Origin: Ichthyophthirius multifiliis
Lineage: Eukaryota; Ciliophora; Oligohymenophorea; Hymenostomatida
NCBI RefSeq assembly: GCF_000220395.1
Contig: NW_004086074.1
Location: 1 to 64,000 of the forward strand
Direction of reading: 5' to 3'
DNA length: 64,000 nucleotides
Shown here: positions 1 to 13,351 of the stretch, in pieces
How the letters are laid out: each line of letters begins with the position of its first letter
Position numbering within the stretch: position 1 is the stretch's first letter
Translations under genes and position numbers: made by a program
The notes under the pieces: model-generated
The model's input: only the letters and a program-made list of their open reading frames with translations
What the model was told of the DNA's origin: nothing
The model's database searches: none

Positions 1-83
1 ATATTATTATAATAATAAAATAAAAAATAAAAAAAANAAAAAAAAATAAAAAATAAAAAATAAATAAAATAAAAAATAAAAAA

Positions 84-126
<43 letters not shown>

Positions 127-2092
127 ATATAAAAAAAAAATATTAAAATATATTAATTTTTATTATTTTTTTTTTTATATATATTAAAGTAAATTTAAAC
201 TATATTTATTAATTTTTTATATTATTAAAGTTAATTAATTAATTTATAGGTTTTTATATTATAATTTACATTTTTTTAAAAAAATATACATTATTTATTT
301 ATAAAATAATTAAAAATTTTAAATTAAATAATATTTTTATGAATAATATATAATTTTTTTATAATATTTTTATTATATTATTTTTAAAATTATATTATAA
401 TATCTTACTTCATTTATATTTTTTATTTTTAATAGTTTATATAAAATATATTTTTAAAATAAATAAAATATATTTATATTTTTTAAAGTAGCAATTAATA
501 GAATTCTATTTTTTTTTTAATTAATATTTAGTAAGTAAAAAAAAATATTTGATTATTTAATATAAAAAAAATATTATGCACATTAATTCTTTTATTTTTT
601 TAATTATTTATCTTTATATATTTTTTTAATTTCACTGCTTAATATAAAAGTTATTGAGAATCCTATTAATCTTATATTTTTCTTCATCTCTATGCATAAA
701 ATACTTAAATATTAAATTGCGAATATCATTTTTCTAATATAAATAGTTAAGTTCTTTCTTTTGATTCAAAATAATATTTGACTCTATGAATTTTCACATA
801 TTCCTACTTTTTAAAAAAATTGAAAATGTTTGTAAAATGATATTTATATAGGATTTTTATTTATTTATTCTTACTGATAATTTAAAAAAATTGCAATACA
901 AAAAAAAAAAAATTATTAATTATATTATATTAACTTAATATAATAAAAACAAGTAAAGAAAAGGCTGCAAAAATTAATGTTAAGACACTTTCTACAAATT
1001 TTTAATCAATTAAAGATATAATTATAATTATAATTTAAATAAAATAAAATATCAGTTTTATAAATATTTTTAAGATATATATATTTATATTTAAATGAAT
1101 TTCTATATTAACATTATATCATTACATATATCAAAATCTAAATAAATTTTATATTGAAAAAAATCATTAATAATAATATAAATTTGTAAACGTCTTTAGA
1201 TTAAAAATTAAATTAACTAATAATATTAAAATGCAAACTAAATATTTTTAACTTTAAATTTTTTATAGTATAATCTTAATTTTATAATCAAATTAATATA
1301 TTTTTAAATTTATTCTATAAAAAAATATAAATTTATTAATTTAATAAATCTAAATATAATTTAATATTTAAAAAAACATAACTTTTGTGTAATATATAAA
1401 TATAATTTATGATGAGTTATTAGTAAAAATAAAAAGAGCATAAAATATATTAAAATAAAAGTTAAATAATAAAGGCTTTCTTTTATTTTATAAATATAAG
1501 ATTTTTAAAATTTTAAGTTTTCTTTAAAAATATTTTTCAAATAAAAACTATTTTCTATTGCTTATAATCATTTATAAGTTTTTTTTTTTTATTAATTTAC
1601 TACTTTGAAAAATTATTTAAAAAGTATTAATGTATTAATACATAATTTACACTTTTAGAAATATGAATAATTTATTAAAAATTATTTAAATAAAAAATAT
1701 TTTATTAAATATAAAAACACTAAATATTATAATCTTCTATAGACTTCTTTTAATTTAGTTCCATAAATTTTCATATTTACATTTAATGTAAAATTAATAT
1801 AAATTATTTATTTTTTTTTAAAAAAATTATACTTTAATAAAATATAAAAACAATGTGTTTCCCTTTTAAAATTTTAAAATATTATATTTTATTATAAGAT
1901 AAAAAATATTTTATTTAAAAAGTTTTATATAACAAAATTATAAATAAATCATAAGATTATAATAAATTAATTGTAAATTAATAACTAAAATATAATGAGG
2001 AATAATATATTTTTTTATTTTTATATTATTTTGAAATTTATAATTTATTCAACTTTTTTTAAGTTTTATTTTTGTTAAATTATTATAAAAAA
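1..2092. other. AT-rich intergenic region, no gene seen
   Basis: Nearly pure A/T on both strands. In the ciliate code (only TGA stops) there are open stretches, but they lack the mixed amino acid composition of real proteins here and match nothing I recognise. A (TAAA)n tract lies near the left edge. No telomeric C4A2 repeat is present, so the window does not start at a chromosome end. Confidence 0.7.
80..129. repeat. (TAAA)n microsatellite
   Basis: About twelve uninterrupted TAAA units close to the left window edge, embedded in A/T-only sequence. A second tract of the same unit occurs near 8860-8920. Confidence 0.85.
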
Positions 2093-3913
2093 ATGAATTA
2101 CAATTAATTTGAAGACAAACTAAAAAACATAAAAAAAAAAGATGGAAAAACCAATTTATATGAACATTTTTCTAATTTAATGACAAAAGTTTTGCTTGAT
2201 AATCCTAAAGAAAATATATATGATAAACTTGAAGATTATTCTTAATAAATAAGAGAATTAAATTTTAATTTTGAAAATTAAGAAAATTCAAACAGGCTTC
2301 GTGAATAATATAAAGAGTTAACCGAAAATTACAAAAATGATAAAAAACTACTAAGTGTAATTTAAAATATATTTGTTAAATTTATTTATATATTTATACA
2401 GAGAATTATGGAAGGAGGCGGAGAAGAAAATTAGATTTAAGAACCAGCAGGGTCTTTACCTTTTGTTCCTAATTTTGTTTAACAATCTAAATGGTTTTTT
2501 AATAAAATAGATAAAAAAATAAATTTAATATAATAATTAAAGGTTAGAATGGGCAGGTGTAGGATTTGGTGAAGAGGAATCGTTAAGAATCTTCAAATCT
2601 TTAACAGTAAAAAAAAAAAAAAAATTGGCTAAATTAAAATATAGTTATTGAGTTATCAAAAGAAAGATAAAAATATAAAAAATTTAAGATTTTGGGGAAA
2701 AATACTTGGATAAAAAAAAGATTATTATATAACGGAAGGACAAGCAGATTTTGAAGATTAAGGTGAAATTCCACCTGAAGTAGAGCCTTTAGGAGGAGAA
2801 GAACCAAGTGTAAACTAATACAATTATTGGGTTACAACAGATTGTAAAAAAAAATATATTATATAAATTAATTAAAAAAAGTAAATGATAAATGGGTTGA
2901 ATTACCTTATGTTACCTCAAATTAAATTTAACTTTCTAGAAAATTTAAATATTTATTTACAGGAGATTTAAATAAATAAGTCATTGTTAATCCTCATTTC
3001 GAAAGCAATAAAAAGTCTTAAAATAAATTCTAATATAGTAGTGGAACTGAAAAGGAACTTTTAAAATGTATTATTGTTAGAATTAACCATTGTATTTCTG
3101 TTTAACCTAAAGGTTTAAAAATAATAGATGAAAATGATGGTAATAAAAATAATCTATTATCTTATTTATAATTATATTAGAAACGAGAAGAACATTAGTA
3201 GATCCTGAAGAAGGTACTTTTAAATTTCCTAATTTTAATGCTTTAACCTAAATTGAAAATTGGGTTCATTCTAAACCTAACATTTTGAATGTAATTTTTC
3301 TTATTATAAAAACTAAATTGTAAATAAAAAGGAAGGAAGATTAAAACATACAATCCCTGAAGCTGAAGAAAACTAAGATTAAGAAGAATTAGCAAAAAAG
3401 ATTATGTAAAAAGATCCATTTGAGCCTTTAATAAAACCTCTTAACTTGGATAAACCCCCATAAGGATATGAAAGCGCATGGGCTATAAGATCATATGGAG
3501 ATTTATTTAACTATCGTTAATTATCAAGAGAAAATGAATCTTAAAATTATGGGTACTTAGCAATCAAAAATTTAGTTTGGCCTGGTTCAGTTACAATTTA
3601 TCATGTAAATATAAAATTTTATTTGGATTTAAATATTATATAATTAAATATTATTAATTATAATATATTTATTTATTTTATTATTTAAGAATAAAAAATG
3701 GTTTACTTTTTATGTAGGATAAGGAATTAAATAATAATATTAATTATATTTCCCATGTGAACCAGAAAAAATATAAAATGAAGTAGAATTCAGACCTACA
3801 TAAATAGAAGTAAATTTATTAATATTTTAAAAATATAAAAAATAAAATAAATATAGTAAATAGTAGAAAAAAAGAAAGATAATGAATAAATAAAAGATAA
3901 TAATGATGAATGA
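2093..3913 (+). CDS. RSPH4A: Radial spoke head protein 4/6 homologue (RSPH4A/RSPH6A family)
   Basis: Structural protein of the radial spoke head in motile cilia, which relays signals between the central pair and the dynein arms. Seen: N-terminal helical part, a 'GGGEENQIQEPAGSLPF' linker, then the family-typical 'LEWAGVGFGEEESLRIFKSL' near 2543-2605, a 'LRFWGKILG' block, 'SRKFKYLFTGDLNKQVIVNP', and a C-terminal 'SYGDLFNY...NLVWPGSVTIYH' block around 3495-3605. The acidic insert after the FWGK block (GQADFEDQGEIPPEVEPLGGEE) is typical of RSP4/6 proteins. The reading needs TAA/TAG as Gln and several introns (for example after 2358, after 2505, near 3605-3690 and 3810-3856). The last exon ends KDNNDE at TGA 3911-3913. 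The start is the first ATG giving a continuous helical N-terminus. Whether it is RSP4 or RSP6 cannot be decided here. Confidence 0.9.
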
Positions 3914-4515
3914 AGATATTATAAATTAATAAAAATTTAATTTATTTTATATTTATTTCTTTAAAAAAATTTTACAATTTAATGTAATAAATAAATAAAA
4001 AATAAAAAAATATATATTTAAAGAAATAATGTTTAAATATATATATTAATTTATATGTTATATATATTTATATATATGAATATAAATATAAATTATAATA
4101 TAAATAATATATAAAAATGTTTTCATATTTTATTATTATATACAATATTAATATATTTAATATATTTTTATTATATTTATATATTATTATATTTTTAATA
4201 TTTTTTTTTATCTATTTTTTCTTTTTTTTAAAATATAATATAATATATAATCATACATTATTATTAATCTTTATATTTAATATTAACTTTTTCTTTTTTA
4301 TTTTTTTTTATTTTTATTAAAATATATATATCGTAAACATGTTTATTTATAGAATAATAATAATATTTATTTTTATTTATATATATATTTTTTTTAAAAA
4401 AAAAAATTTAAAAATAAAAAGAGAAATAAAAAAACGTAGGTTTTTTTTTTTTTTTTATGTTTTATATATATAGTTTGATTAACTCTAATTATTATTATCA
4501 TTTTTTTTGATAAAA
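3914..4515. other. AT-rich intergenic region between convergent genes
   Basis: A/T-only spacer between the 3' ends of the radial spoke gene and the beta5 gene. An open frame at 4117-4320 is only Phe/Ile/Tyr/Leu, as any T-rich noncoding DNA would give, so I do not call a gene. Confidence 0.7.
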
Positions 4516-5473
4516 TCACAATAATTTTTAACCTACTTAGTCTTCTGATCCATCCATATCTTAAAATAAAAATAAAAACTATAATAAAAAAATGATGTTA
4601 CTTTTTTCAGTCGCAAATTCATAATGTAAGGTGTTAACATCAAGTCCATCATGGATAATATCCCAACCTCCTTAATGGACATGATAAACTTTTTAAAAAG
4701 ATGAATTCAATAAATATAAATAATAATTTTGTTTTAAAAAAACCTCTAACAACACCACCGGATCCTGCATCTCTAAAAGTAGCATGATAAATAGCTCTTT
4801 TTCCTAATTCAACTGCTTCTTTTAAGCTAAGATCCCATTTATAATGAGAATCTAACACGCCATAAGCATAGGTTGATCCTGAACCAACTGAAAACAGATC
4901 TCCTTTAATTCTAGATCCATCGTTATCTAAATAGTATAGTTAAGGTCCTTAATTATCCCATCCTGCTAACATACATCCAACAGAAAGCCCTTGATTTTTA
5001 TAACCATAAAGAATATTTATTAATATTCTAGAAGCTGCTGCAACTGAAACTCTTTCACCGTGCTAGAGCTAATATTTTCTACATTAAATAGCCAAATATT
5101 ATTCCCAAAATTAGCAATCTGCGGCACCACCAGCCATAGTTCCGAGCAAAAATTCATTAATTTCTATTATTTTACGAACAGTTTCTGAAGCATCAAAACT
5201 TCCTTAAGAAGCACGAGAATCTACAGCTAATAATACACCGCCTTAAAATCTAAATCCTAAAGTTGTAGTACCCTTTTTAAAGTTCATCAATGATTTTTCT
5301 GGACCTTTTGCTTCTTTTAAACTATGTACAAATTCGCAAGGGTTATCTAATGGGGCATATTAGAAGTCAAATTTTTCAGTTATTGGCTCTTAAAAACTAA
5401 TGCTATTATTTTTTTAAGTATAATTAAATGATTCAGGAAGACCTATATTAGAATCTGCTATTAATGTTTCCAT
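4516..5473 (-). CDS. PSMB5: Proteasome subunit beta type-5 (20S core, chymotrypsin-like site)
   Basis: Catalytic beta5 subunit of the 20S proteasome, which cleaves after hydrophobic residues. Seen: a prosegment of about 65 residues starting [16 protein letters not shown], then the cleavage/active-site junction [14 protein letters not shown], where the first Thr after Gly is the predicted N-terminal nucleophile. Next come [10 protein letters not shown] (Asp17 equivalent), [20 protein letters not shown] (Lys33 equivalent), [19 protein letters not shown] and [16 protein letters not shown]. After a short intron the last exons give VYHVHQGGWDII and an acidic tail ending at TGA (complement of 4516-4518). 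Two introns near the 3' end (about 4693-4752 and 4562-4605) restore the frame. All key residues are intact and length is normal for beta5. Conserved positions include TAA-encoded Gln. Confidence 0.96.
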
Positions 5474-5711
5474 TTTTATTTTTATATTTTGAATATATAT
5501 TATTTTTATAATTTAATAATTTTAAAATAAAATAAAAATAGTTTAAAGATTTCTCTGTTCTTATTAATTAAATTTTGATTTTAATATTTTTTGATATTAA
5601 ATATTTTTATTTATTTAATTTTAATATTTATGTAATTTATATATATACATTGTCATAAAATAATAATATATGGTTAACTTTATCTTAAATTTAATTTATA
5701 GTTTTTGTTTT

Positions 5712-6081
5712 TCAGAGCTATTCACTATTTTAATTCTATTCATCTATTACTGCATCATCAAAATCTTAATAGGGATTTTTGAGAGATTTTTAATAATTTT
5801 ATTTAACTAATTAATTCATTATTATTGATAATTTTGGTCCTACACCATCTAAACTTGATATTTATTCTTCTTATTTTAAAAAAATTATTTATGATCTATT
5901 TAATTTTTTTACGTGTAATTATAGGTAATGGATATTTTTACAAGCTTTAAATTATATTTTCATATGCAAGTGCTTGTTTAATATTATTTTTTAATTATTA
6001 CTATCTTAGCAAAATTAAAAACTTATCAACTAAAAACTAATTGTTTTAATTTTTTGCAAATCTATTTTACCTATTTTGCAT
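5712..6081 (-). CDS. Small protein with MUS81-type N-terminal helix-hairpin-helix domain
   Basis: About 123 residues. The middle reads QFLVDKFLILLRQQQLKNN...AYENIIQSLQKYPLPIITRKK, then EEQISSLDGVGPKLSIIMNQL, then an acidic Gln-rich tail ending NSEQL at TGA. The order 'ALRSLxKYPLPI ... LxGVGPKLxxIMxxxL' matches the N-terminal DNA-binding HhH of MUS81, the structure-specific endonuclease subunit. No ERCC4 nuclease domain follows: a TGA closes the frame and only A/T sequence comes next. The span is one base over a multiple of three, so one frame change is needed at a T7/A4 run near 5878. It could be a free-standing HhH protein, a fragment of MUS81 split by error, or another HhH protein. Domain call moderately sure; gene boundaries less so. 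Confidence 0.55.
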
Positions 6082-6610
6082 TTATTTATTAATTACAATA
6101 TAAAAATACTAATTCAAAAATAATATTAAATTTTCTTATATATTTTTATTTAACTTAAAAAGGAAACCTTCTATTATATAATTAATTTATAACTTGAAAT
6201 ACAAAAATAAAAATTTTATAACTAATGAATATAAATAGAATTTATTATTAATTAATTGAAAATTATTAGAATTATAATTAAAAAGTTTTTATCGATAAAT
6301 TTTTAATTAAAATAATCAAATAATCAAATTTAAACAAATCTAAATTTTTTAATCAAAATATATAAAATTATTTGTTTTTTAATAAAATAAAATAATTATT
6401 AAGAAATCTTAATATTTAAAAGAAATCACCTAATTTTTTTATATCTAATTAAATTATTAATAAAAATATTTTAATTAAAAACTTAGATTATTTTTTTATA
6501 ATTACATTAATTAAAAGTAAAATATAAATTTACTTATTTACATAGTTTTATTATATTTGTAAATAAGAATGTAATAATTATAATAAAATTTAAACACTAG
6601 ACGTTTTATA
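6082..6610. other. AT-rich divergent intergenic region
   Basis: Spacer between the starts of the HhH gene (minus) and the next plus-strand gene, so it probably holds both promoters. No recognisable element beyond A/T tracts. Confidence 0.5.
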
Positions 6611-8633
6611 ATGTAGCAATCATCTTTAAAAATCTAAAATACACAAAAAATAAAAATATAATAAGAAAGTTAAACTTATTAATAAAGTATTATAGTTTAA
6701 AATTATAAAACATTATTTATAAGCATATTTAGGTGATGGTTTCAATAAATTATAAAAGTAAGAGAAAGTAATTCAAAAACAAAATGAATATTAACTAGAT
6801 TATAGTATTAATAAAAATAATTAAAGTTTAATTAAAGCAAAAAATATTATTGATTTAAGAAAAAGATAAATGTAATTTTTAAAAAAATATAATTGCAAAT
6901 CCACAGATAATATTTAAAATATATATTTCCTATACGATAATGCATAAAAATAATATTTTAGGAGTAATATAAATTTTTATAAAATATAACTTATTGTTAA
7001 ATTAATTATAAACATTATCATAATTAAAAATAACAAATAAAAAATAGCATTAAATGAAAAAAGTTAATAAAATTAATTAATTTTTTAATAAGAATAAATT
7101 TAATATTTATATTTTAATATAAAATTCATTCAACTTTTTCGTACAAATAATATTTATCATTTATAAATAAAAAAAATTATGATAAATTAAATTATTTTTA
7201 TAATGCTTTTCTATTTTATAAAATATATTGGTTAATTTTAATATGTGTATAATTCTAAAAAAAAAAAAATTACTTATAAATTTTATTTATTGAATCTATA
7301 TATTATTATTTAATAGAATGCTTTAGCTTAGCAGAATATTCTAAAAATAGTTTGTACGAAGATAAAAATCAAAAAATTACATTCCACAGAAAGTCCTTGT
7401 ATTGCGAATTAACAGGATAATAAACTAAAAAGTGTTTAAAATTTGATTAAATAATAAAAAAAACTATCGTAAAGTAGCATATAATTTAATACGTTAAAGT
7501 TCAATCTAAGAAGGTATTGGATGTAGAAGAAAAAGATTAAATTTTATAAACTTTAAATTTGGATTTATAAAAAAAAATGTAAGATATAGAAAAAAAAGAA
7601 GATTTTAATACTAATACTAATACTAATATTAACACTAATACTTATACTAATATTAATACAAATATAAAAAATATTCAAAATTAAGCAAGAATCAGAGTAC
7701 AATCTTAAGACAACTAAAATTATAAACAAGTTATTAAAAAGTAAAAAATGAATTAGGATAATTTGAGAGTTAGATAATCTTCAAATAACCTTTAGTACCT
7801 TATAAGAGCATAAAACTTTGTTAAAAAAACAATATTAGCAACTCCAGATAAAGTTTAAAAATAATAATATAATTAATGTAGTTTCTAGGCTACTCCCTGT
7901 TCTCAAAAACAAAAAAATTCAAATATTTTTAATATATAATATGAAAATTGGACTCTTAAATAAGAAAGGAAGAAAAAAATTATGGCTAAACTAAGGTTTT
8001 TTGTAAAAATGATAGGTTGGCAAATTTAATAAAGAAAAAAAGCTTAATTATATAACGAATAATATTATAATGCGTTAAATGAATAGTTAGAAGATAATAA
8101 TTCATTAAATAATGAAAAAAATGCATTTAAGAATTAATAAAATAATAATTAATTTAATTAAAGAAAAATATTAACTTAAGAAATATATAGAAAAACAAAA
8201 AATTTAAAATTAGCATTTATCTAATAAATTATTTTAGGAAATTCTAGGAATAAAGTAAAATAAAACTTTAAACAATTATGTAACATAAAATTTAATTAAT
8301 AAAAATAACAATTTAGCTTAAAAAACAGTATGCTAAAATTAAAATTAAAAAACTAAAATTAATGAAAATAAAAGAATTTAATAATAAAAATTATATAGCT
8401 CAACTTTCTATGAAAAACAAATTACTACTAAGAGTATTTCTAATATTAATAATATTGCAAGATTATATGATTCTAATTATAAATATAAAATTTATATAAT
8501 ACCAGATAAAAATTTATAATAAATTGATTATTATTTAATAAATTAATAAAATAAAATATACAAAAAATTTATAAGTCAATAAAATAATCAAAAGAATAAT
8601 AAATAAAAAATAAATGAAAACTATTTAAAATGA
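6611..8633 (+). CDS. Unknown Lys/Asn/Gln-rich protein, frame-broken
   Basis: I do not recognise this protein. The sequence reads as protein for most of the span: YLGDGFNKLQKQEKVIQKQ, then LIVKLIINIIIIKNNKQKIALNEK, then ECFSLAEYSKNSLYEDKNQK...HRKSLYCELTGQQ (from 7316), an Asn-Thr repeat (7606-7667), a basic IQ-like stretch KKKIMAKLRFFVKMIGWQIQ near 7970, and a Gln/Asn-rich tail. The frame changes near 6690, at an A13 run (7257-7269) and near 8325 before ending at TGA 8631-8633; alternatively it ends at TGA 8363-8365. The start at ATG 6611 is a guess. Either homopolymer errors split one gene of about 650 residues, or two adjacent genes are present. Confidence 0.5.
7606..7667 (+). repeat. (ACTAAT)n coding repeat encoding Asn-Thr runs
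   Basis: A hexamer-like ACTAAT/ATTAAT tract inside the unknown gene gives alternating Asn-Thr, Asn-Ile and Tyr-Thr residues. It stays in frame with the flanking coding sequence, which argues for a translated low-complexity linker. Confidence 0.7.
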
Positions 8634-8862
8634 ATTTTAATAATGAAATGACAAAAAGATTAATTTAAAAATATTAAAAAATAAAAATATTTAAATTATA
8701 TTTTTTTAATCTATATTTGTAAAAAATTTAAATAAAAAAATATAGATATATATATTTAAATAATCAATTATAAAAAAACATTAAAATTTTTAATTTTTTT
8801 TAAAAAAAGATTTTTAAATTTAAATATAAAAATAAATAAATATATAAATCAATAAAATAAAA

Positions 8863-8917
<55 letters not shown>

Positions 8918-9270
8918 ATATATATACTTTTATTAACTTTATTATTTTCTTTTCTTTTTTAAATTTTTTTTTTTTTTATTTATTTATATAATTATATAAT
9001 TTGAGATATTTTTTAATTTTTTTTTTAAATTTTATATTTTTTTTTTATCTTAATATTGTATTTTTAATTTATATTATTTTTTTTAATACAATTTTTTTTA
9101 TTATTATTAATTATAATTTTATTATTGATTTTATTTTTTTATTTTATTTTTTTAAATATAAATTTAAAATTGTATTATGTTTGGTTTTGTATAATATGTT
9201 AATTATAAAAATAAAGCATTTTTTAAAATTAATATTTTACCAAATTCTTAAGCGATTTATTTAAAATAAT
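8634..9270. other. AT-rich intergenic region with (TAAA)n tract
   Basis: A/T-only sequence between two plus-strand genes. It contains about fifteen TAAA units at roughly 8860-8920. An open frame at 9001-9264 is only Phe/Ile/Leu/Tyr and is not credible as a gene. Confidence 0.65.
8860..8920. repeat. (TAAA)n microsatellite
   Basis: About fifteen tandem TAAA units in the spacer upstream of the DENN gene, the same unit as the tract at the left edge of the window. Confidence 0.85.
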
Positions 9271-12270
9271 ATGCATAATATTTATAATTCTTAATAAAAA
9301 ATAATATCACCATTAATTTCATTAAGAGGTAAAGAAAATTATTTAATGTAAGAAGTAGAAGAATAAGAGAATTTTTTCTAAAGCAATGTTTATTAATAAA
9401 GATTAAAAAAAGCTAAATAATAAAATGATATACATACGTTTAGTTAACTTTTCGAAATGATTGAAAAACATAACTAATAATAAAAAGACTTAATATATTT
9501 GTTAAAAAATACAAAATAAAATGATCGTATAAAAAACGAATAATTTTAGAATATAATAATATAATTAAATGATTAATTAAGCAAAAATAACACTTATATA
9601 TTATAATAAGAATATAAAATAAATGAATATAGATGCAAAGAAGAGCAATATATGTAGGCAATAATTTATTTAGAGAAAAGAATATAAACATTAGAATAAA
9701 CATTTAATGAAAATGAAAACAAGAAAAGCAAACAAAGCTTAAATTTGACAATAAATAATTTTACAACAAATACACCTAGTAATTTAAATATTCCTCCAAA
9801 TGCTTTGTGTTGCAGTTAGAATAATTCTATTTTTAATAACTCGGCATCAATAAATAATATGTGTTAAAGTTAAAGTAATAAATTCAAAGAATATAAAAAA
9901 AAATAGAACAAATATTAAACAAAAATTATAGTCATTCCCCTCATAATTAATAATAAATACATAATAATAGATTTTCTATTTTTAGAAATAAACACATGGG
10001 TATATAAAATAATAATATTTTAAATAACAATAATTCGTTTTTTAGAAAAAATTAATAAAATCAATCTACTAAATATTAAGCTGCATCAAGAACTCCGTAA
10101 AAAAAAAGTAATATAAACATATGCACTAAAAAAATAGATATTGATTATAGTAAAATAAGCCTTTAAAGGAGCAATAGTTCAAATATTTAAGCTAATATAG
10201 ATTAAAAGAATAGTATTTAAGATGAAAATAAAATTTTAAGTAAAAATAATTCGAGCATAAATGCAACAAAAACAACAAAAATAATGTCTTTTAACTTTTC
10301 TAATAATAATTCTTTGAATAATAGTATTATAAATAAACCTATATTAGAAAATAATCAGGAAGAAAACGCATTATTTTCATAAAGAAATTATAATTTTTAT
10401 GTAAAGGCGATAAATACTAACCATAATAATAAAAATAATATAAATATAAATACTTAAAAAGATTCTATATAAATTCCTAACGAAAAAGAAGGTCAAAATA
10501 ATATAATCGATAATTAAGGAGAAAAAAATAATGAGCATTAGAAGATAATGTAAGAAAGTGTAATGAGTAGTTGTTTACCAATTAATAATGAACATTCAAT
10601 ATAAGATAATATTTAAAAATAATCTCTTGAAGTGAATGAAACACATTAATTATTAACAAAATATTCAAATATAAATTTAAAAATATAGGATTTTTCTACA
10701 AAAAAATCACTTCTTTTTTCAAAAGAAATGCCAAATATATAACCTTGCACACAAAACTATACTCCTTCAGCATTATATGAGGAATTTTTTATAATAGGAG
10801 CAAAAAATACAGAATTTAAAAAATAAAATGTGAAAAAAGTATCTCCTGAAATATTGTATCATTATAAAAATACCTAAAATTAATAATCATAATATAAGAT
10901 AATAAGTGAATTTGTATTTCCTTTTGGTGTAGAAACAAAGGATATAAAGATGACAAAATCATATTCAGAAATAAATACTATATTATTTTCAAATAATACG
11001 ACAGAATAATGTAGTAATAATATTGAATAATTTGTTCTTGCTTTTCGATAAGGAAACGTATTTGTTTTAGAAAGCAATATTAAATAATCTTTTCCTAATT
11101 TTTATGCACGCTCAGTTTAATTGCTTGATAAAATCAACCCTTTAAAAACATTATATTGCATTTGTTTTAAAGTTAATGATTTTGTTGATGCTGGTAAAAT
11201 ATGTTCAGGAAGAAAGAAAAGTAAATAAAGATTTGTTTAAAGTTAAAAAGTTTTTTGTTTTTTAACTTATTTTCCTTTAGTAAAGTTTTTTTTTGATATA
11301 ATCACTAATTTATTAAATAGTGTTAAATTAAAAAGAATTTAATATTATACTCAAAAATAATAGTAAAATTAAGAAAATGCACTTTCTAGTGTAGATTCTG
11401 ATTATTTTAATTATAATTTTATCCGAATTTCTGAAGCTGTATTAAAAGATATTGCATTAAAAGAAATTCCTTTGTTTGGAGAATAATTTGAAGTCAATAT
11501 ATGTGCAGAAAAAGTTCAAGTAATAATACCTTTGTAATAAAATTAATGTTATAAAATGGAATTAGAATGTTCAATATATTAAGTTTGTAAATTATTTAAT
11601 GCAAATTCTTTTTCATATATTTTTTGCTTATTATTAATGGAATATTCTCTTGTTTTCTTTTCTGAAAATATAACTTTATTAAGTAATGTTCTTATAATTT
11701 TCATAATAGTATTCTTAAACCTTTAAAGTGGATTCATCCTTTGATTTTTAATTTACCTGAAAAACTTCTTAGTATTTTAGATTCTCCTGTACCTGTTTTA
11801 GTAGGAATTAATAAAGATTATTAATATATAATGGAAAAAAAACTTGAATAATAATTCCCTAATTGTGTATTTGTTTAGACTGGATCTGATTAAGATATTA
11901 AAGTTTAAATGGAACTATAGTTAAAGAAGAAGCATTCTTCGAATTTTACAATGAATTAAAAAATTATATTTATTAATACTTTTAAAAAATTTAAAATTGT
12001 AAAAAAAATGATTTTTATTCTTCAGAAGAATGCTTTTAAATATTAATTGCTATTTAATGTTTTCTTTAAAAGGAAGTTCTCGATTTTTTACCTTAAAAAC
12101 CTATTTTTTGTAAAGATTAGGTTTTAAATTATGAAAAAATAGGAGAATTAGTTATATCTAAAAATCCTAAGTTTTCTAAATTTATTAAATATTTATTCAA
12201 AACATAAATGATGACTTATTATATGGAAGAAAAATATTAAAATTATCCAAAAAATACTAATTAAATATGA
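9271..12270 (+). CDS. DENN-domain protein (probable Rab guanine-nucleotide exchange factor)
   Basis: DENN proteins activate Rab GTPases by GDP/GTP exchange in membrane traffic. Seen: an N-terminal coiled coil (MHNIYNSQQKIISPLISL onward, to about residue 210), a long Asn/Ser-rich linker, then upstream DENN features (LYEEFFIIGAKNTEF, FVFPFGVE) near 10790-10940. The core DENN block is SYIFCLLLMEYSLVFFSENI near 11610-11670, then PLKWIHPLIFNLPEKLLSIL and DSPVPVLVGINKDY near 11720-11820; the downstream helical region ends at TGA 12268-12270. About 1000 residues. Three frame changes are required, near 9900 (at an A9 run), 11700 and 11915, all in the same direction (one base missing each), so that the total length is again a multiple of three. 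I infer sequencing or assembly errors, not a pseudogene. The Rab partner is unknown. Confidence 0.85.
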
Positions 12271-12374
12271 AAATACAAAAAATATATTTTTTATTTTTAT
12301 AATATATAATAAATATTCTCATGTATTTTTAATATAAAAATAATATATATATAACCAATATATACATACATATA

Positions 12375-13086
<712 letters not shown>

Positions 13087-13261
13087 TTATTTAAATTAAT
13101 TGCTTATTAATTAATTTTTAAAATCTAAATTATTTAAAATTTAAAAATAAAATTAATTAATAGAATAAATAAACAATAATTTTACATAATTAAAATATAT
13201 AATATTAAAATCATTTAAATATTGAATAAAATCTATTTTTTTTATTTTTGATATAATCAAC

Positions 13262-13286
13262 TATATATATATATATATATATATTA
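13262..13286. repeat. (TA)n microsatellite
   Basis: Short TA dinucleotide tract in the 265-bp divergent spacer between the phosphatase gene and the EF-G2-like gene. Confidence 0.8.
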
Positions 13287-13351
13287 TATTTTTTTAAAAA
13301 ATATAAATTAAAAGAATTATAAGTATCCAAAATTAAATAAATATTTGAATA

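Noticed and set aside
1-130. Left-edge repeat considered as telomere
   Set aside because: Unit is TAAA, not the ciliate CCCCAA/GGGGTT type.
4117-4320. Open frame of 67 codons on the plus strand
   Set aside because: Composition is almost only Phe, Ile, Tyr and Leu, as expected from T-rich noncoding DNA.
9001-9264. Open frame of 87 codons upstream of the DENN gene
   Set aside because: Phe/Ile/Leu-only translation in A/T spacer; no protein-like composition.
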